From an uncultured Bifidobacterium sp. (GTDB lineage Bacteria; Actinomycetota; Actinomycetes; Actinomycetales; Bifidobacteriaceae), in assembly GCF_949292005.1 (NCBI RefSeq), contig NZ_CASEXV010000029.1, positions 1 through 64,000 on the forward strand: DNA of 64,000 bases, given 5' to 3'. The notes under the pieces are model-generated. The model was not told where the DNA came from and did not search any database. It was given only the letters and a program-made list of their open reading frames with translations. Below, piece by piece: positions 1-9,882 of this stretch (the first letter of the stretch is position 1; each line of letters begins with the position of its first letter). A program made the translations under genes and the position numbers.

Positions 1-341
1 GGACCGGCCGCCGCCATCGGGCAGCAAGGGATTAACTTACACGCGCCACGCGCCCCACGCAAACCCACGCCCCCACGGACCCCGCCCGAACCCCGGAAGC
101 ACGCGCCCCGCACGGCGTGTCGCGACACACCCACCACACCCCCCACCAAACACACCCACAGCATCTTTGCCTTGCAGAACACTATGCCGCCTTCAACGAA
201 ATGTCTTGCGCCATGCGACGACCCTGTCACATCGCTTTGGACTCCTGAAGCAGAAGCCGTCGATGTTCCGCCCGTGGTCATTTCCCGATTCCCTAATGGC
301 GGAGACGTCATCGAAACCGTTGATTGAAGCGATTGAATAAC
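1..341. other. gene-free stretch, C-rich
   Basis: No gene is supported here. The first 180 or so bases are very C-rich on the plus strand, made of CACGC and CCCAC runs, with a perfect 12-base palindrome GTGTCGCGACAC at 117-128. Short open frames exist on the minus strand but lack a credible ribosome-binding site and any recognisable protein. Confidence 0.6.
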
Positions 342-378
342 AAAAACCCGAAACCGTTGGAGAACCAACGATCCCGGG
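342..378 (-). terminator. terminator of tRNA-Ser
   Basis: Read on the minus strand, a stem with arms CCCG and CGTTGG closes on CCAACG and CGGG and is followed by TTTTTG. It starts 8 bases past the tRNA-Ser 3' end, so it should end that transcript. Confidence 0.75.
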
Positions 379-386
379 ATATCTTG

Positions 387-472
387 CGGATGAGGCGAGA
401 TTCGAACTCGCGGAGGATTTCGTCCTCACACGCTTTCGAGGCGTGCTCCTTAGACCGCTCGGACACTCATCC
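387..472 (-). tRNA. tRNA-Ser (anticodon CGA)
   Basis: An 86-base cloverleaf with acceptor arms GGATGAG and CTCATCC, discriminator G, and the long variable arm of serine tRNAs. The anticodon loop CTCGAAA gives CGA, reading UCG codons. CCA is not encoded. A terminator follows. A second serine tRNA with a different anticodon lies at 25817-25903. Confidence 0.95.
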
Positions 473-543
473 ACTGCCACCCACTGGGCAACTCGCTTAG
501 TATACGGAGAATCCACGTGACACGCAAACATGAGCGCGTCGGA

Positions 544-1464
544 TCAATCATCAAGTGTTCTGAGCGCTTTGATGGCCTCCGCACGGACTGCCAGAGCGGA
601 ATCGTCAGGATATTCCACGTGCTCCAACGTCAATCCCCTAGCAGGAGCCGGTCCCGTGAAACCCTCTCGCAGGGGAACTGCGATTTTCGATGCAAGCCAT
701 TGCGGATCACGCACGCCCGACCCCACCGTGATTTCCGCTCCGACGAGGGACCGGACCATGTTGTGGGCGAATGCGTCCGCGCGTATGGTGAATTCGACGA
801 GATCCGTCACCGAGTCACCCATGAACCCGTCCGGAGACCGCCCGATTCGCCTCCACGATGCCTCGAGAACATTCCGTATGGTGGTCCCATGCGGGTTGGG
901 TATGGCGAACGAGCCAAAGTCATGTAGTCCGATCATCGAGCGCGCCGCCTCGTTCATCGCATCAAGATCGAGTCTGCGCCGACATGAGGAGACAAATCCG
1001 CGTAGACGCGGATCAACGACGCCGTCTCCATCCACCAGCCGGTACACATAGACCCTGTCAAGTGCGGAGAAGCGCGCATCGAATCCCGCCGGCGCCTCAG
1101 ACACGCTACGAATCCGTATATCACCTGGAAGCAGATGGTTAAGCCTGCGCGTCATGGCGTCGTCCCATTCCACGTCCCCATGACCGTCAAGCCTTTGCAA
1201 CAGGAAATCGTCGACATCAAGGTGGCACACCTGGTGCGCAGCATGGACACCGGCGTCGGTGCGTCCCGCGACAACAAGCCTCCCTATCGACGGATGAACG
1301 TTCCCCGACGTCCCGTCAGATCCCGGATCACGAAAGGGAGCGCGAAGAATGGTGGACAGCGCCTTCTCCACGGTGCCCTGAACAGTTGCCATCCCCGGTT
1401 GACGCGCCCAACCATGGAAACGGGTGCCGTCATACCCAAGATCGATTTTGACCCTCACCCGCAC
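544..1464 (-). CDS. truA: tRNA pseudouridine synthase A
   Basis: TruA converts uridines 38-40 in the anticodon arm of tRNAs to pseudouridine. The protein carries the N-terminal signature YDGTRFHGW followed by QPG and VQG, and the block GRTDAGVHA that holds the catalytic aspartate, near residue 70 from the start chosen. The chosen start is a GTG giving about 306 residues, beginning VRVRVKIDLGYDG. A GTG two codons later is equally possible, and an ATG 21 codons upstream would add a tail unlike the family. It sits last after rplQ, the usual actinobacterial position, but a hairpin separates the two, so it may be expressed partly by readthrough. Confidence 0.93.
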   Translation of the reverse strand: MRVRVKIDLGYDGTRFHGWARQPGMATVQGTVEKALSTILRAPFRDPGSDGTSGNVHPSIGRLVVAGRTDAGVHAAHQVCHLDVDDFLLQRLDGHGDVEWDDAMTRRLNHLLPGDIRIRSVSEAPAGFDARFSALDRVYVYRLVDGDGVVDPRLRGFVSSCRRRLDLDAMNEAARSMIGLHDFGSFAIPNPHGTTIRNVLEASWRRIGRSPDGFMGDSVTDLVEFTIRADAFAHNMVRSLVGAEITVGSGVRDPQWLASKIAVPLREGFTGPAPARGLTLEHVEYPDDSALAVRAEAIKALRTLDD

Positions 1465-1631
1465 AAGTATATGGATTGCCCCAAACCGACCTGCGAAATC
1501 GAGCGTTGTGGCCACCGCCACGGCCACGGTACATCACAAGCGAATGCTGTTTTTGCGACGTTGTTATTTGAGGTGGGTTATTTGGGGGCGTGTTTGTTGC
1601 GCAGTATGCAGTCTCGTATGAGAAAGAGCGA

Positions 1632-1666
1632 GGCCCGTCATTGCGCTTGTCACGCAACGACGGGCC
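1632..1666 (-). terminator. terminator-like hairpin after rplQ
   Basis: Arms GGCCCGTC and GACGGGCC with an extra TTGCG/CGCAA pairing form a long stem. On the minus strand it is followed by a T-rich stretch (CTCTTTCTC) rather than a clean T-run. It probably ends or attenuates the long ribosomal transcript before truA. Confidence 0.65.
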
Positions 1667-1689
1667 CAACCCGTGCTGACTGTTGATCA

Positions 1690-2334
1690 TCACTTGGACG
1701 ACTTGGCCGCATCCTCCGCAGCATCCGCGTTTTCTTCGGCCGATGCCTCAGCGGCATCAGCGTCGTCGGCAACCTTGTCAAGGTCGATGGCGGCCTGATC
1801 TGCGGCCTTGACGTCGGAGCCGTTCTCGTTGGCTTCGACAGCCTGCTCCACGGCGTCCTTGGCCGCGCCATCAGCGATGGACGCATCCGCGGCGGCCGCG
1901 ACTTCTGCGGCGTCATCCTTGGCGGCGACCTTCGTTGCGGACTCCGCCTCGGCGACAACTGCCTTCTTATCACTCAACGGCTCTGTAACCAGCTCGATGA
2001 TGGCCCTCGGAGCTGAATCACCCTTACGTGGAGCGATTTTGACGATTCGAGTGTAGCCACCTTCGCGCTGCTCCATCTGCTCGGCTATCTCAGTGAACAG
2101 AGTGTGCACGACGGACTTGTTGCGGATGACCCTCATCACCCGACGACGCGAATGAAGGTCGCCCCTCTTCGCAAACGTCACCAAACGCTCAGCAAGTGGG
2201 CGAAGCCTCTTTGCCTTGGGAAGCGTCGTGGTGATGTGCCCGTTCTGGAACAGGCTTGTGGCCATGTTCGCGAGCATAAGCCGCTCGTGCGCGGGACTCG
2301 AGGCCAGACGCGGGCCCTTCTTTGGTGTTGGCAT
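1690..2334 (-). CDS. rplQ: 50S ribosomal protein L17
   Basis: bL17 lies near the polypeptide exit of the large subunit. Residues 1-120 are the conserved core, starting [10 protein letters not shown], with [11 protein letters not shown] and the basic [20 protein letters not shown] region. Residues from about 122 to 214 are a tail of almost only Ala, Asp, Glu and Lys, without predicted globular character. Such acidic L17 tails are common in actinobacteria, but this one nearly doubles the protein. It follows rpoA by 85 bases in the alpha operon. Confidence 0.98.
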   Translation of the reverse strand: MPTPKKGPRLASSPAHERLMLANMATSLFQNGHITTTLPKAKRLRPLAERLVTFAKRGDLHSRRRVMRVIRNKSVVHTLFTEIAEQMEQREGGYTRIVKIAPRKGDSAPRAIIELVTEPLSDKKAVVAEAESATKVAAKDDAAEVAAAADASIADGAAKDAVEQAVEANENGSDVKAADQAAIDLDKVADDADAAEASAEENADAAEDAAKSSK

Positions 2335-2419
2335 GGTATGTGCTCCTTATTGCCCGGTGCTAGGTGGGCAAAAGCCCGAACATCCAGCACCGGGGTTGAT
2401 TTTGAAGGTCGACGGCCTA

Positions 2420-3415
2420 CTACTCGTCCTCGGGCGAGAAGAAAGTGCCGCCTTCCAGATTGTTGGTGTCGAAGCCCAGAGGCGAGGCCTTAAGCGAAAG
2501 CCCCATGGTCTGGAGCTTCTCCTTAACCTCATCGATGGACTTCATTCCGAAGTTGCGGATGTCGAGAAGATCCTGCTCCGTGTGGGAGACAAGCTCCCCG
2601 ACAGTATGGATTCCCTCACGCTTGAGACAGTTGTAGCTACGCTGCGTGAGATTGAGGTTCTCGATTGGAACCGTCATCTCGGGATCGGCCTGCTCCACAA
2701 CAGGGGCGGGCCCCACCTCGACTCCCTCGGCCTGAGCGTTCAGCTCTTTGCAAAGCCCGAAAAGCTCGACAAGAGTGGAGCCAGCCGATGCGACTGCATC
2801 CCGAGGCGTGATGGCGGGTTTGGTCTCCACGTCAAGAATCAGCTTGTCGAAATCTGTCCGCTGCTCGACGCGTGTGGCCTCGACCTTGTAGCTGACCTTA
2901 AGAACAGGAGAGTAAATGGAATCAACCGGAATCCGGCCAATCTCATCATTGTCCTGTTTGTTGAGCTGGGCCGGGACATAGCCACGCCCCCGCTCCACCG
3001 TGAACTCAATCTCAAGCTCTCCATCATCGGCCAAAGAGGCGATGTGCAGATCGGGATTGGCCACCGTGACACCCGCCGGAGGCGTGATGTCGGCCGCTGT
3101 TACTTCGCCTTTACCTGATTTGCGCAGGTACATGACAACCGGCTCGTCATACTCGCTGGTCAGCACGATTCCCTTGATGTTGAGAAGGATTTCGGTGACG
3201 TCCTCCTCGACTCCAGGAATCGTGGTGAATTCATGCAAAGCCCCCGAGATGCGCACCGATGTGACGGCTGCACCCGGAATAGAGCTCAAAAGAGTGCGAC
3301 GTAGGGAGTTGCCGAGCGTGTATCCAAACCCCGGCTCAAGCGGCTCGAAGATAAAACGCGAGCGTTGCGGGGTGAGAGATTCCTCCGTAAGTGTCGGACG
3401 CTGTGCAATAAGCAC
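2420..3415 (-). CDS. rpoA: RNA polymerase alpha subunit
   Basis: The alpha subunit seeds assembly of RNA polymerase. Its C-terminal domain contacts upstream promoter DNA and activators. The 331-residue protein has the dimerising N-terminal domain ([20 protein letters not shown] near residues 29-48), a linker around 235-255, and the C-terminal domain with [16 protein letters not shown] and [19 protein letters not shown]. Length and domain order are normal. It lies between rpsK and rplQ, as in most bacteria. Confidence 0.99.
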   Translation of the reverse strand: MLIAQRPTLTEESLTPQRSRFIFEPLEPGFGYTLGNSLRRTLLSSIPGAAVTSVRISGALHEFTTIPGVEEDVTEILLNIKGIVLTSEYDEPVVMYLRKSGKGEVTAADITPPAGVTVANPDLHIASLADDGELEIEFTVERGRGYVPAQLNKQDNDEIGRIPVDSIYSPVLKVSYKVEATRVEQRTDFDKLILDVETKPAITPRDAVASAGSTLVELFGLCKELNAQAEGVEVGPAPVVEQADPEMTVPIENLNLTQRSYNCLKREGIHTVGELVSHTEQDLLDIRNFGMKSIDEVKEKLQTMGLSLKASPLGFDTNNLEGGTFFSPEDE

Positions 3416-3494
3416 TGTGATATCCTTTCAGCCTCTAAGCGGTGGTGCACTCACCGTTCGCAGGCACATTGGACGAATTGAGATGACGTAGTGC

Positions 3495-3893
3495 TCAGAC
3501 GCGACGGCGCTTGGGAGGACGAACCCCGTTGTGCGCCTGGGGAGTGACATCGGTGATGGATCCGACTTCAAGACCTGCGGATTGAAGCGAACGTATCGCG
3601 GTCTCACGACCCGACCCTGGCCCCTTCACAAAGACGTCGACCTTCTTGACGCCATGCTCCATCGCCTTGCGGGCTGCGGACTCGGCCGCCATACCTGCAG
3701 CGTAGGGAGTCGACTTGCGGGATCCCTTGAAACCGACATCGCCACCGGATGCCCAGGACACCACCGCGCCCGACGGATCCGTGATGGAGATAATCGTGTT
3801 GTTGAATGTGGACTTGATATGCGCCTGCCCAACCGGTACCGACTTGCGGTCCCGGCGACGCGGCTTGCGCGCGGCCTGCTTCGTGGCTGCCAT
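3495..3893 (-). CDS. rpsK: 30S ribosomal protein S11
   Basis: uS11 forms part of the 30S platform by the E site. The 132-residue protein shows the family blocks [30 protein letters not shown] and the C-terminal [18 protein letters not shown]. It starts [18 protein letters not shown] and follows rpsM by 85 bases in the alpha operon. Confidence 0.99.
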   Translation of the reverse strand: MAATKQAARKPRRRDRKSVPVGQAHIKSTFNNTIISITDPSGAVVSWASGGDVGFKGSRKSTPYAAGMAAESAARKAMEHGVKKVDVFVKGPGSGRETAIRSLQSAGLEVGSITDVTPQAHNGVRPPKRRRV

Positions 3894-3978
3894 TGACCCT
3901 CGTTTCCTGAATATCGACCTGTTAATTTTCGTCCAGACGATGAGATATCACACTCGTGGCCCGGACAAAGCCACCGGA

Positions 3979-4356
3979 TTACTTGGTGACTTTCTTCTTT
4001 CCAGCCACTGTGCGCTTCGGTCCCTTGCGGGTGCGCGCATTGGTCTTCGTCCTCTGTCCGCGAACAGGAAGTCCGCGACGATGACGCAAACCCTGATAGC
4101 AATTAATCTGAATCTTGCGGCGGATATCAGCATCGATCTCTCGACGCAAATCACCTTCGATTTTGTAATTGGACTCGAGGTAATCACGGAGCGTGATCAG
4201 CTGCTCATCCGTCAGATCTTTGACGCGGGTGTCCGGATTAATACCGGTCGCGGCAAGCGTCTCCTTCGCGCGAGTACGTCCAACACCGAAAATGTAGGTG
4301 AGGGCTATCTCGATGCGCTTGTCATTGGGGATGTCGACTCCGGCAAGACGTGCCAT
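3979..4356 (-). CDS. rpsM: 30S ribosomal protein S13
   Basis: uS13 sits in the 30S head, touching P-site tRNA and forming a bridge to L5. The chosen ATG ([14 protein letters not shown]) gives 125 residues, with AAAGGA seven bases upstream. An in-frame ATG 12 codons earlier lacks such a site and would add a non-family tail. The blocks [39 protein letters not shown] and a lysine-rich end are all present. Confidence 0.98.
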   Translation of the reverse strand: MARLAGVDIPNDKRIEIALTYIFGVGRTRAKETLAATGINPDTRVKDLTDEQLITLRDYLESNYKIEGDLRREIDADIRRKIQINCYQGLRHRRGLPVRGQRTKTNARTRKGPKRTVAGKKKVTK

Positions 4357-4489
4357 TGCCATTCCTTTTCTGCCTCGCAGGTCGTGCACCAAGTCTCCCG
4401 GATTCCCGGCCCGGGCCTGCGTCCCCGGGGTTCAGCGATCTGCTGTGACTTAGCGCCTTATGTTTTTTGTTGATGCCGCTGGGATCTGC

Positions 4490-4603
4490 TCAGCCTTGGC
4501 GCTGCTTGTGGCGCGGGTTGGTGCAGATCACCATGACACGGCCGTGACGGCGGATCACGCGGCAATTCTCGCAGATCCTCTTCACGCTTGGGCTGACCTT
4601 CAT
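4490..4603 (-). CDS. rpmJ: 50S ribosomal protein L36
   Basis: Read directly from the sequence, this is a 37-residue protein starting [14 protein letters not shown] and ending NPRHKQRQG. The pattern Cys-x2-Cys, then Cys and His near residues 27 and 32, is the zinc-binding form of bL36. It stands 15 bases after infA and ahead of rpsM, the standard order infA-rpmJ-rpsM. Confidence 0.97.
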   Translation of the reverse strand: MKVSPSVKRICENCRVIRRHGRVMVICTNPRHKQRQG

Positions 4604-4618
4604 GGTTTTCCTTTGCCT

Positions 4619-4837
4619 TTACTTATACCGGTACGTAATTCGACCGCGGTTGAGGTCGTACGGGCTCATCTCGAGCACCACGCGATCCTGAGGCAGAATG
4701 CGGATGTAGTTCTTCCGCATCTTGCCGGAGATGGTGGCGAGAACGATGTGCTTGTTCTCCAGTTCCACGCGAAACATCGCGTTGGGCAGCGCTTCCACTA
4801 CCTGACCTTCGACTTCGATCACACCGTCTTTTGCCAT
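4619..4837 (-). CDS. infA: translation initiation factor IF-1
   Basis: IF-1 occupies the 30S A site during initiation and helps IF-2 and IF-3 select the initiator tRNA. The 72-residue protein starts [22 protein letters not shown] and is one OB fold ending [10 protein letters not shown] purine-rich GGAATGGAATGAGG precedes this ATG. The longer open frame upstream would add 35 non-homologous residues, so this start is preferred. Confidence 0.98.
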   Translation of the reverse strand: MAKDGVIEVEGQVVEALPNAMFRVELENKHIVLATISGKMRKNYIRILPQDRVVLEMSPYDLNRGRITYRYK

Positions 4838-4969
4838 GGGCCTCATTCCATTCCTTGGCTGAGTTACGTGACGTGCCCAAAGACACACCAAATTACAATG
4901 ATAAAGCACGCGGATGGTTTTCACCACCCGCGTGTCGCACATGAGAGCAGCAAGACTCCGCTACGTCCG

Positions 4970-5533
4970 CTACTTCTCCAATTCGGCGATAATCCTCGCC
5001 TGGATGTCTTTCACATCGCCGGTACCATCAACGGAGACCAGCTTACCGCGTTCTGAATAAACGGAAAGCAGTGGAGCGGTCTCCTTCTCATATGTCTTAA
5101 GACGAGTGGTGATGACCTCGGGCGTGTCGTCCGAACGCCCCTCCGACGCCGCGCGCTTCACCATTCTGTCAAGGAGAACATCACGATCCGCCGACAGCGC
5201 CACAGCCTTATCGAGATCGATGCCGAGTTCTCCAAGAATGGCGTCAAGAGCCACTACCTGACTGGCGTTACGCGGATACCCATCAAGGATCCACCCCTGC
5301 GCGGCATCCGGCTGCGCGAGACGATCCTTAACAATCGAATTGGTCAATTCATCCGGTACAAGCTCCCCCTTGTCGATGTACGCCTGCGCCTTGACTCCCA
5401 ACGGGGTGTGGTTCTTCAGGTTGAAACGGAAAATGTCACCGGTCGAAATCGCGGGAATCCCGTAATGGGAACTCAGCAAAGCCGCTTGCGTACCCTTCCC
5501 TACACCTTGGGGTCCCATAATCAGAAGTCGCAT
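4970..5533 (-). CDS. adk: adenylate kinase
   Basis: Adenylate kinase converts AMP and ATP to two ADP in the cytoplasm. The start MRLLIMGPQGVGKGTQ carries the P-loop at residues 7-15, followed by STGDIFR and the nucleotide-binding LDGYPRN. At 187 residues it is the short type: the lid between DRMVKR and TRLKTYEKE is brief and has no zinc cysteines. It lies 22 bases after secY, with AAGGA before the ATG, and should be cotranscribed with it. Confidence 0.97.
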   Translation of the reverse strand: MRLLIMGPQGVGKGTQAALLSSHYGIPAISTGDIFRFNLKNHTPLGVKAQAYIDKGELVPDELTNSIVKDRLAQPDAAQGWILDGYPRNASQVVALDAILGELGIDLDKAVALSADRDVLLDRMVKRAASEGRSDDTPEVITTRLKTYEKETAPLLSVYSERGKLVSVDGTGDVKDIQARIIAELEK

Positions 5534-5555
5534 TGAATCCGCGCGTCCTTTCGTG

Positions 5556-6893
5556 TCATTGTCCTTCGACGTGTGAGGTGTTCTCGAACAGAAAGCCGTT
5601 GTATTGGAACTGCTCGGTCTGCGCTTTGGCCTGACGGAGGGTGTCGAGGCCAACACCGGCGATTATCAGAATCGTGGTTCCACCGAACGGCAACGAGTTG
5701 CTCAGCTGAAGCCACATGATCAGCACCGTCGGGATAAGAGCGACGAAAAGAAGGTACACCGCGCCAACAGTGTTGAGCCTGTTCATCACATAGTTCAGAT
5801 AGCGGCTGGTCGCGTTCCCCGCCCGGACGCCGGGAATGAATCCGCCGTACTCCTTCATATTGTCCGCCGTCTCATCGGGGTTGAACGTGATCGAGGTGTA
5901 GAAGAAGCAGAAGAAGACAATCATCAACGCATACAAGGAGATGTACCACACCGATGTCGTCGAGGCCAGATTCGTGTCGATCCACGACACCCAAGTATCT
6001 GAGCTGCTCCCGAATTGTGCGATCAACGTGGGTATGGCAAGAATGGAGGACGCGAAAATTGGCGGGATGACACCACTCATGTTGATTTTCAGCGGGAGGT
6101 ACGTGGACGAGCCGCCATACATTTTCCGGCCAATCATCCGGCGCGTGTATTGAACGGGAATGCGCCTCTGGCACAGTTCGACATAATCGACGAAAATCAG
6201 AATCACCAGAAGAACGGACGTGACGATCGCGAACTTCGTCCAGTCGCCGTCGGTGCCGGTCGTCCCCCAGCCAATCTGCCACAGCTTGGGAAGGAAGCCG
6301 GAGCATATGGACATGAAAATCAGCACGGACATTCCCTGTCCGATGCCCTTGTCGGTGATAAGCTCGGCCATCCACATGATGAGGCCCGTTCCACCAGTCA
6401 TGACCAGGACCATGACCACCAGGTTCCATACGGAGCCATCCGGCACAACCTGCGAGCACTGGTAGTTGAACAACGCTCCCGAACGTGCCGTCACAAGAAT
6501 CGTCGTCGACTGGAGGACGGCAAGGCCGATAGTCAGATATCGCGTGTACTGCGTCAGCTTGGCCTCGCCTGACTGCCCCTCCTTGTGAAGAACCTCAAAT
6601 CGCGGAATGACAACGCGAAGCAGCTGAATAACGATTGACGCCGTGATGTAGGGCATAACACCCAAAGCGAAGATCGAAAGCTGGAGCATCGCCCCACCCG
6701 AGAACAGATTCACCAAACCGATGAAGTTCTCGGACGTTGTGCTTGAACTGCTTATGCACGACTGCACAACGGAATAATCGACGCCTGGCGTCGGAATAAA
6801 CGATCCAATGCGATAGATGATGATGATGCCGAGAACAAAAAGAATCTTGTTGCGAAGCTCTTTCGTTCTTAAGGCTTGGATTAGCGTCCTCAC
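5556..6893 (-). CDS. secY: protein translocase channel subunit SecY
   Basis: SecY is the pore of the SecYEG export channel in the cytoplasmic membrane. The 445-residue protein has ten hydrophobic segments, starting with NKILFVLGIIIIYRIGSFIP. The plug region and the cytoplasmic loops around residues 105-120 and 240-275 (YVELCQRRIPVQYTRR) are typical, as is the NPDETADNMKEYGGFIPG stretch before helix 9. The start is GTG with GGGAGG eight bases upstream. It is separated from rplO by 208 bases and a hairpin, so it may have its own promoter and lead secY-adk-infA-rpmJ-rpsM-rpsK-rpoA-rplQ. Confidence 0.98.
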   Translation of the reverse strand: MRTLIQALRTKELRNKILFVLGIIIIYRIGSFIPTPGVDYSVVQSCISSSSTTSENFIGLVNLFSGGAMLQLSIFALGVMPYITASIVIQLLRVVIPRFEVLHKEGQSGEAKLTQYTRYLTIGLAVLQSTTILVTARSGALFNYQCSQVVPDGSVWNLVVMVLVMTGGTGLIMWMAELITDKGIGQGMSVLIFMSICSGFLPKLWQIGWGTTGTDGDWTKFAIVTSVLLVILIFVDYVELCQRRIPVQYTRRMIGRKMYGGSSTYLPLKINMSGVIPPIFASSILAIPTLIAQFGSSSDTWVSWIDTNLASTTSVWYISLYALMIVFFCFFYTSITFNPDETADNMKEYGGFIPGVRAGNATSRYLNYVMNRLNTVGAVYLLFVALIPTVLIMWLQLSNSLPFGGTTILIIAGVGLDTLRQAKAQTEQFQYNGFLFENTSHVEGQ

Positions 6894-7029
6894 CTGGGGT
6901 TCCTCCCTTGTCCTGCGTCTCTATCGACGCGGATGGACCACTATTACTGCTTCAGCGGCCACGATGCATGAGTCTACCGTACCGCCTCTACCTTGAAGCA
7001 CACGCACGGCCAGACAGCAATATCGCCAT

Positions 7030-7068
7030 GGATTCGGCCCCTCCCGAAACTCGAAAGGGGCCGAATCC
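7030..7068 (-). terminator. strong hairpin between rplO and secY
   Basis: A perfect 13-base stem, GGATTCGGCCCCT paired with AGGGGCCGAATCC, lies 34 bases past the rplO stop. No T-run follows on the minus strand, so it could be a partial terminator, an RNA-processing site or an mRNA-stabilising end. The 136 bases between it and secY hold a possible -10 box TAGACT but no convincing -35 box. Confidence 0.65.
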
Positions 7069-7101
7069 ATCACAACTCATTGACCAAGGTTCCGGTCAGG
7101 A

Positions 7102-7560
7102 TCAATCCTGAGTCACGGATCCTCCGGCGGCTTCGATTTTGCGAAGTGCCGATGCGGAAGCGGCAACACCCTTGACGGTGAACGCCGCGGTGGCCTCACC
7201 GTCACCGAGGACCTTGACGGGACGGCCAGGACGAACCGCGCCCTTGGCCACAAGATCCTCAACTGTGATGACGCCACCGTCCGGGAACAGATCGGACAAC
7301 GCAGAAACGTTGACGACCTGGAATTCCTTCTTGAACGGGCTGCGGAAACCACGAAGCTTGGGAAGACGCATGTACAGCGGAAGCTGTCCACCTTCGAAGC
7401 CAGGACGAACCTGATAGCGCTTCTTCGTTCCCTTGGCTCCACGCCCTGATGTCTTGCCCTTCGAGCCCTCACCACGGCCCACACGAATGCGGTCCTTCTT
7501 AGCTCCTGGGGCAGGATGCAGATCATGCATCTGGAGAATTGCTGGCTCCTCGTTCGCCAT
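7102..7560 (-). CDS. rplO: 50S ribosomal protein L15
   Basis: uL15 is a central-protuberance protein. The 152 residues include [20 protein letters not shown], the [10 protein letters not shown] motif and [18 protein letters not shown], then a compact C-terminal domain with VKVLGDGE. It follows rpmD by two bases and is the last gene before the hairpin that divides the operon. Confidence 0.98.
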   Translation of the reverse strand: MANEEPAILQMHDLHPAPGAKKDRIRVGRGEGSKGKTSGRGAKGTKKRYQVRPGFEGGQLPLYMRLPKLRGFRSPFKKEFQVVNVSALSDLFPDGGVITVEDLVAKGAVRPGRPVKVLGDGEATAAFTVKGVAASASALRKIEAAGGSVTQD

Positions 7561-7562
7561 TG

Positions 7563-7745
7563 TCAGTCGACCTCCTCTACGGTGACCAGATGACGAACCG
7601 TGTTGGCAAGCCCCCGGTTGGCGGGGGTGTCCTCACGGACGACGCTATGGCCAATCTTGTGCAGGCCCAGAGTCTGAACCGTTGCCCTTTGGCGTGGAGT
7701 CGAGTTAACGATGCCACGCACAAGTGTGATCTTGAGGTTGGTCAT
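7563..7745 (-). CDS. rpmD: 50S ribosomal protein L30
   Basis: uL30 is a small globular protein bound to 23S rRNA. The 60 residues contain [25 protein letters not shown] and the ending [10 protein letters not shown]. The ATG overlaps the rpsE stop by one base (TGATG), with AAGGA inside rpsE. A GTG codon directly before it is the only alternative start. Confidence 0.97.
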   Translation of the reverse strand: MTNLKITLVRGIVNSTPRQRATVQTLGLHKIGHSVVREDTPANRGLANTVRHLVTVEEVD

Positions 7746-8473
7746 CACTCACCGTCCTTCTTCTCGGCAGCCTTGGCTTCCTCACGAGCCTTGCGGGCCT
7801 CGGCGATGCCTTCGGCGCGAGCACGGAGCATCGCGTCCGGAGCGACCTCGTCCAATGCCATTCCACGACGCGCCGCGATCTCCTCCGGCTCCTCGAGCTT
7901 GCGAAGAGCATCCACAGTCGCGCGGACGACATTGACCGGAGTCGCCGATCCCATCGACTTTGTCAGAATGTCGGTGATACCTGCGCACTCCATGACGGCG
8001 CGCACGGCTCCACCGGCGATAACGCCCGTACCCGGCGCTGCTGGACGAAGGAGAACGGTTCCCGCCGAATCATGTCCAATGACCGGATGGGTGACCGTTC
8101 CCTTGACACGGGGAACAGTGAACATATGCTTCTTGGCATCCAGCTGCCCCTTGGCGATCGCAGCGGGGACCTCACGGGACTTCCCGTATCCGACGCCCAC
8201 GGTGCCATTCCCGTCACCTACGACGACAAGAGCCGCGAAGCTGAAGGTTCGACCGCCCTTGTGTGTCTTGGAGACGCGGTTGATGGTGACAACCCTATCA
8301 AGAAGCTCGTCTCCGCGGTTCTCCTCGCGACGTCCACGCTGGCCGCCACGACGCTGGTCTCCACGCTGTCCGCCGCGACGTCCACGACGGTCATCGCCAT
8401 GTCCCTCGCCGGCTACGACGTTCTTGGTGTCCTCTGCCACTGGGGTTTCCTTCTGGTTGACGTTTTCGCTCAC
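7745..8473 (-). CDS. rpsE: 30S ribosomal protein S5, with Arg/Gly-rich N-tail
   Basis: uS5 lies at the mRNA entry channel and affects decoding accuracy and helicase activity. The core starts near residue 52 with [24 protein letters not shown] and includes [12 protein letters not shown] and [17 protein letters not shown]. Residues 26-50 are an unusual [19 protein letters not shown] tract, so the protein is about 70 residues longer than E. coli S5. The start overlaps the rplR stop by four bases (ATGA). Confidence 0.98.
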   Translation of the reverse strand: MSENVNQKETPVAEDTKNVVAGEGHGDDRRGRRGGQRGDQRRGGQRGRREENRGDELLDRVVTINRVSKTHKGGRTFSFAALVVVGDGNGTVGVGYGKSREVPAAIAKGQLDAKKHMFTVPRVKGTVTHPVIGHDSAGTVLLRPAAPGTGVIAGGAVRAVMECAGITDILTKSMGSATPVNVVRATVDALRKLEEPEEIAARRGMALDEVAPDAMLRARAEGIAEARKAREEAKAAEKKDGE

Positions 8474-8841
8474 AGTGCCAGACCTCCCTCGCGGGCGCCC
8501 TCAGCCACAGCTGCGACGCGGCCATGATAGTTATTGCCTCCACGATCGAAGACAACCGTGGTGATTCCCGCCGCGGTGGCCTTCTGAGCCACAAGCTCGC
8601 CGACCTTGCGGGCGGCCTCGACCTTGGTTCCCTGGAATCCCTGGAAATCCGAAGTCAATGTGGAAGCACTCACAAGAGTCACGCCCTTGGTGTCGTCCAC
8701 AATCTGAGCGACCATGTGACGATTGGAGCGTGTTACCACCAGACGCGGCTTCTCGGCCGTTCCTGCGATGCGCTTACGAAGACGAGCATGGCGACGGAGA
8801 CGCGCGACCTTCGTACCTTTACCGAAAATCTTGACGCTCAT
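8470..8841 (-). CDS. rplR: 50S ribosomal protein L18
   Basis: uL18 binds 5S rRNA and helps dock it in the large subunit. The chosen [28 protein letters not shown], gives 123 residues and lies two bases after the rplF stop. The C-terminal [25 protein letters not shown] is the family ending. A longer open frame upstream overlaps rplF and is rejected. Confidence 0.98.
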   Translation of the reverse strand: MSVKIFGKGTKVARLRRHARLRKRIAGTAEKPRLVVTRSNRHMVAQIVDDTKGVTLVSASTLTSDFQGFQGTKVEAARKVGELVAQKATAAGITTVVFDRGGNNYHGRVAAVAEGAREGGLAL

Positions 8842-8842
8842 A

Positions 8843-9382
8843 TCACTTACCAGCCTTTCCGGCCTTGCGGCGGATGCGCTCGTCCGTGTACTTGATGCCC
8901 TTGCCCTTGTAAGGCTCCGGAGGACGAAGACGCCGAATGTTAGCCGCGACCTGACCAACGACCTGCTTGTCGGTGCCCTTGACAAGAACCTGGTTCGCGT
9001 TGGGAAGCTCGAACTCGATTCCTTCAGGTGGGTTCACGGTAATCGTGTGGGAATATCCCAGAGAGAACTCGATGCCCTTGCCCTTGAGCTGGGCACGGTA
9101 ACCAGTGCCGACGATGTCGAGCGACTTCGTGTATCCCTGATGGACTCCCTGAACCATGCCAGCGATGATGGAGCGGCTCAGTCCGTGGCGTGCACGGGTT
9201 GAACGCTCATCATCGGCCGCCGTAAGCACGATTTCCGCGCCCTCGACGGTTCCTGTGATTCCATCGGGAATCACATAGCTGTCGGATCCCTTCGGACCCT
9301 TCGCCGAAAACTGCTGTCCCTCGATGGAGACCTCCACCCCCGCCGGAACGGCGACGGGGAGTTTGCCAATATGCGATGCCAT
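8843..9382 (-). CDS. rplF: 50S ribosomal protein L6
   Basis: uL6 lies near the factor-binding site below the stalk. The 179 residues start [18 protein letters not shown] and have two similar domains, ending with [30 protein letters not shown]. It follows rpsH by 16 bases in the spc operon. Confidence 0.99.
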   Translation of the reverse strand: MASHIGKLPVAVPAGVEVSIEGQQFSAKGPKGSDSYVIPDGITGTVEGAEIVLTAADDERSTRARHGLSRSIIAGMVQGVHQGYTKSLDIVGTGYRAQLKGKGIEFSLGYSHTITVNPPEGIEFELPNANQVLVKGTDKQVVGQVAANIRRLRPPEPYKGKGIKYTDERIRRKAGKAGK

Positions 9383-9398
9383 GTTTAGCTCTCCCCTC

Positions 9399-9797
9399 TC
9401 ACCACACGTAGGCGACGATCTCGCCGCCGATGCCCCGGTCGAGGCATTCCTTCTGAGTCAGCAATCCCGAACTTGTCGAGATAATCGCCACTCCCAGTCC
9501 TCCAAGAGGCATGGGCAGGGCGTCGGACTTCGCGTAGCGCCGAAGTCCGGGCTTGGAGATGCGCTTGATTCCCTGAATCGAACGCTCACCGTTGGGACCA
9601 TACTTCAGCGTCAGCTCAAGCGTCTGTCCCACTCTGGCCTCTTTGGCGTCAAAGTCCTTGATGTAGCCTTCGCGCTTAAGGATCTCCGCGATGTGAGCCT
9701 TGAACTTCGAGTACGGCATCTCTACCGTCTCGTGCTTCGCCGCGCTGGCATTGCGCAGACGAGTAAGCATGTCTGCGATTGGATCTGTCATTGTCAT
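9399..9797 (-). CDS. rpsH: 30S ribosomal protein S8
   Basis: uS8 binds helix 21 of 16S rRNA and in many bacteria also represses its own operon. The start [17 protein letters not shown] gives 132 residues. The ending [27 protein letters not shown] is typical. An in-frame ATG two codons later could also be used. The 85-base gap to rpsZ upstream is the widest inside this part of the operon. Confidence 0.98.
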   Translation of the reverse strand: MTMTDPIADMLTRLRNASAAKHETVEMPYSKFKAHIAEILKREGYIKDFDAKEARVGQTLELTLKYGPNGERSIQGIKRISKPGLRRYAKSDALPMPLGGLGVAIISTSSGLLTQKECLDRGIGGEIVAYVW

Positions 9798-9882
9798 GTG
9801 GGCTAACGCCCTTTCTCGCCGTGGTTTCCGGTGCCCGGCACATTGTAGGAATCTACCAGGCACGGACCTTCAGCGTCGATGT

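Noticed and set aside
193..531. 112-codon minus-strand open frame across the first tRNA-Ser
   Set aside because: It spans the tRNA and its terminator, has no ribosome-binding site and resembles no protein family.
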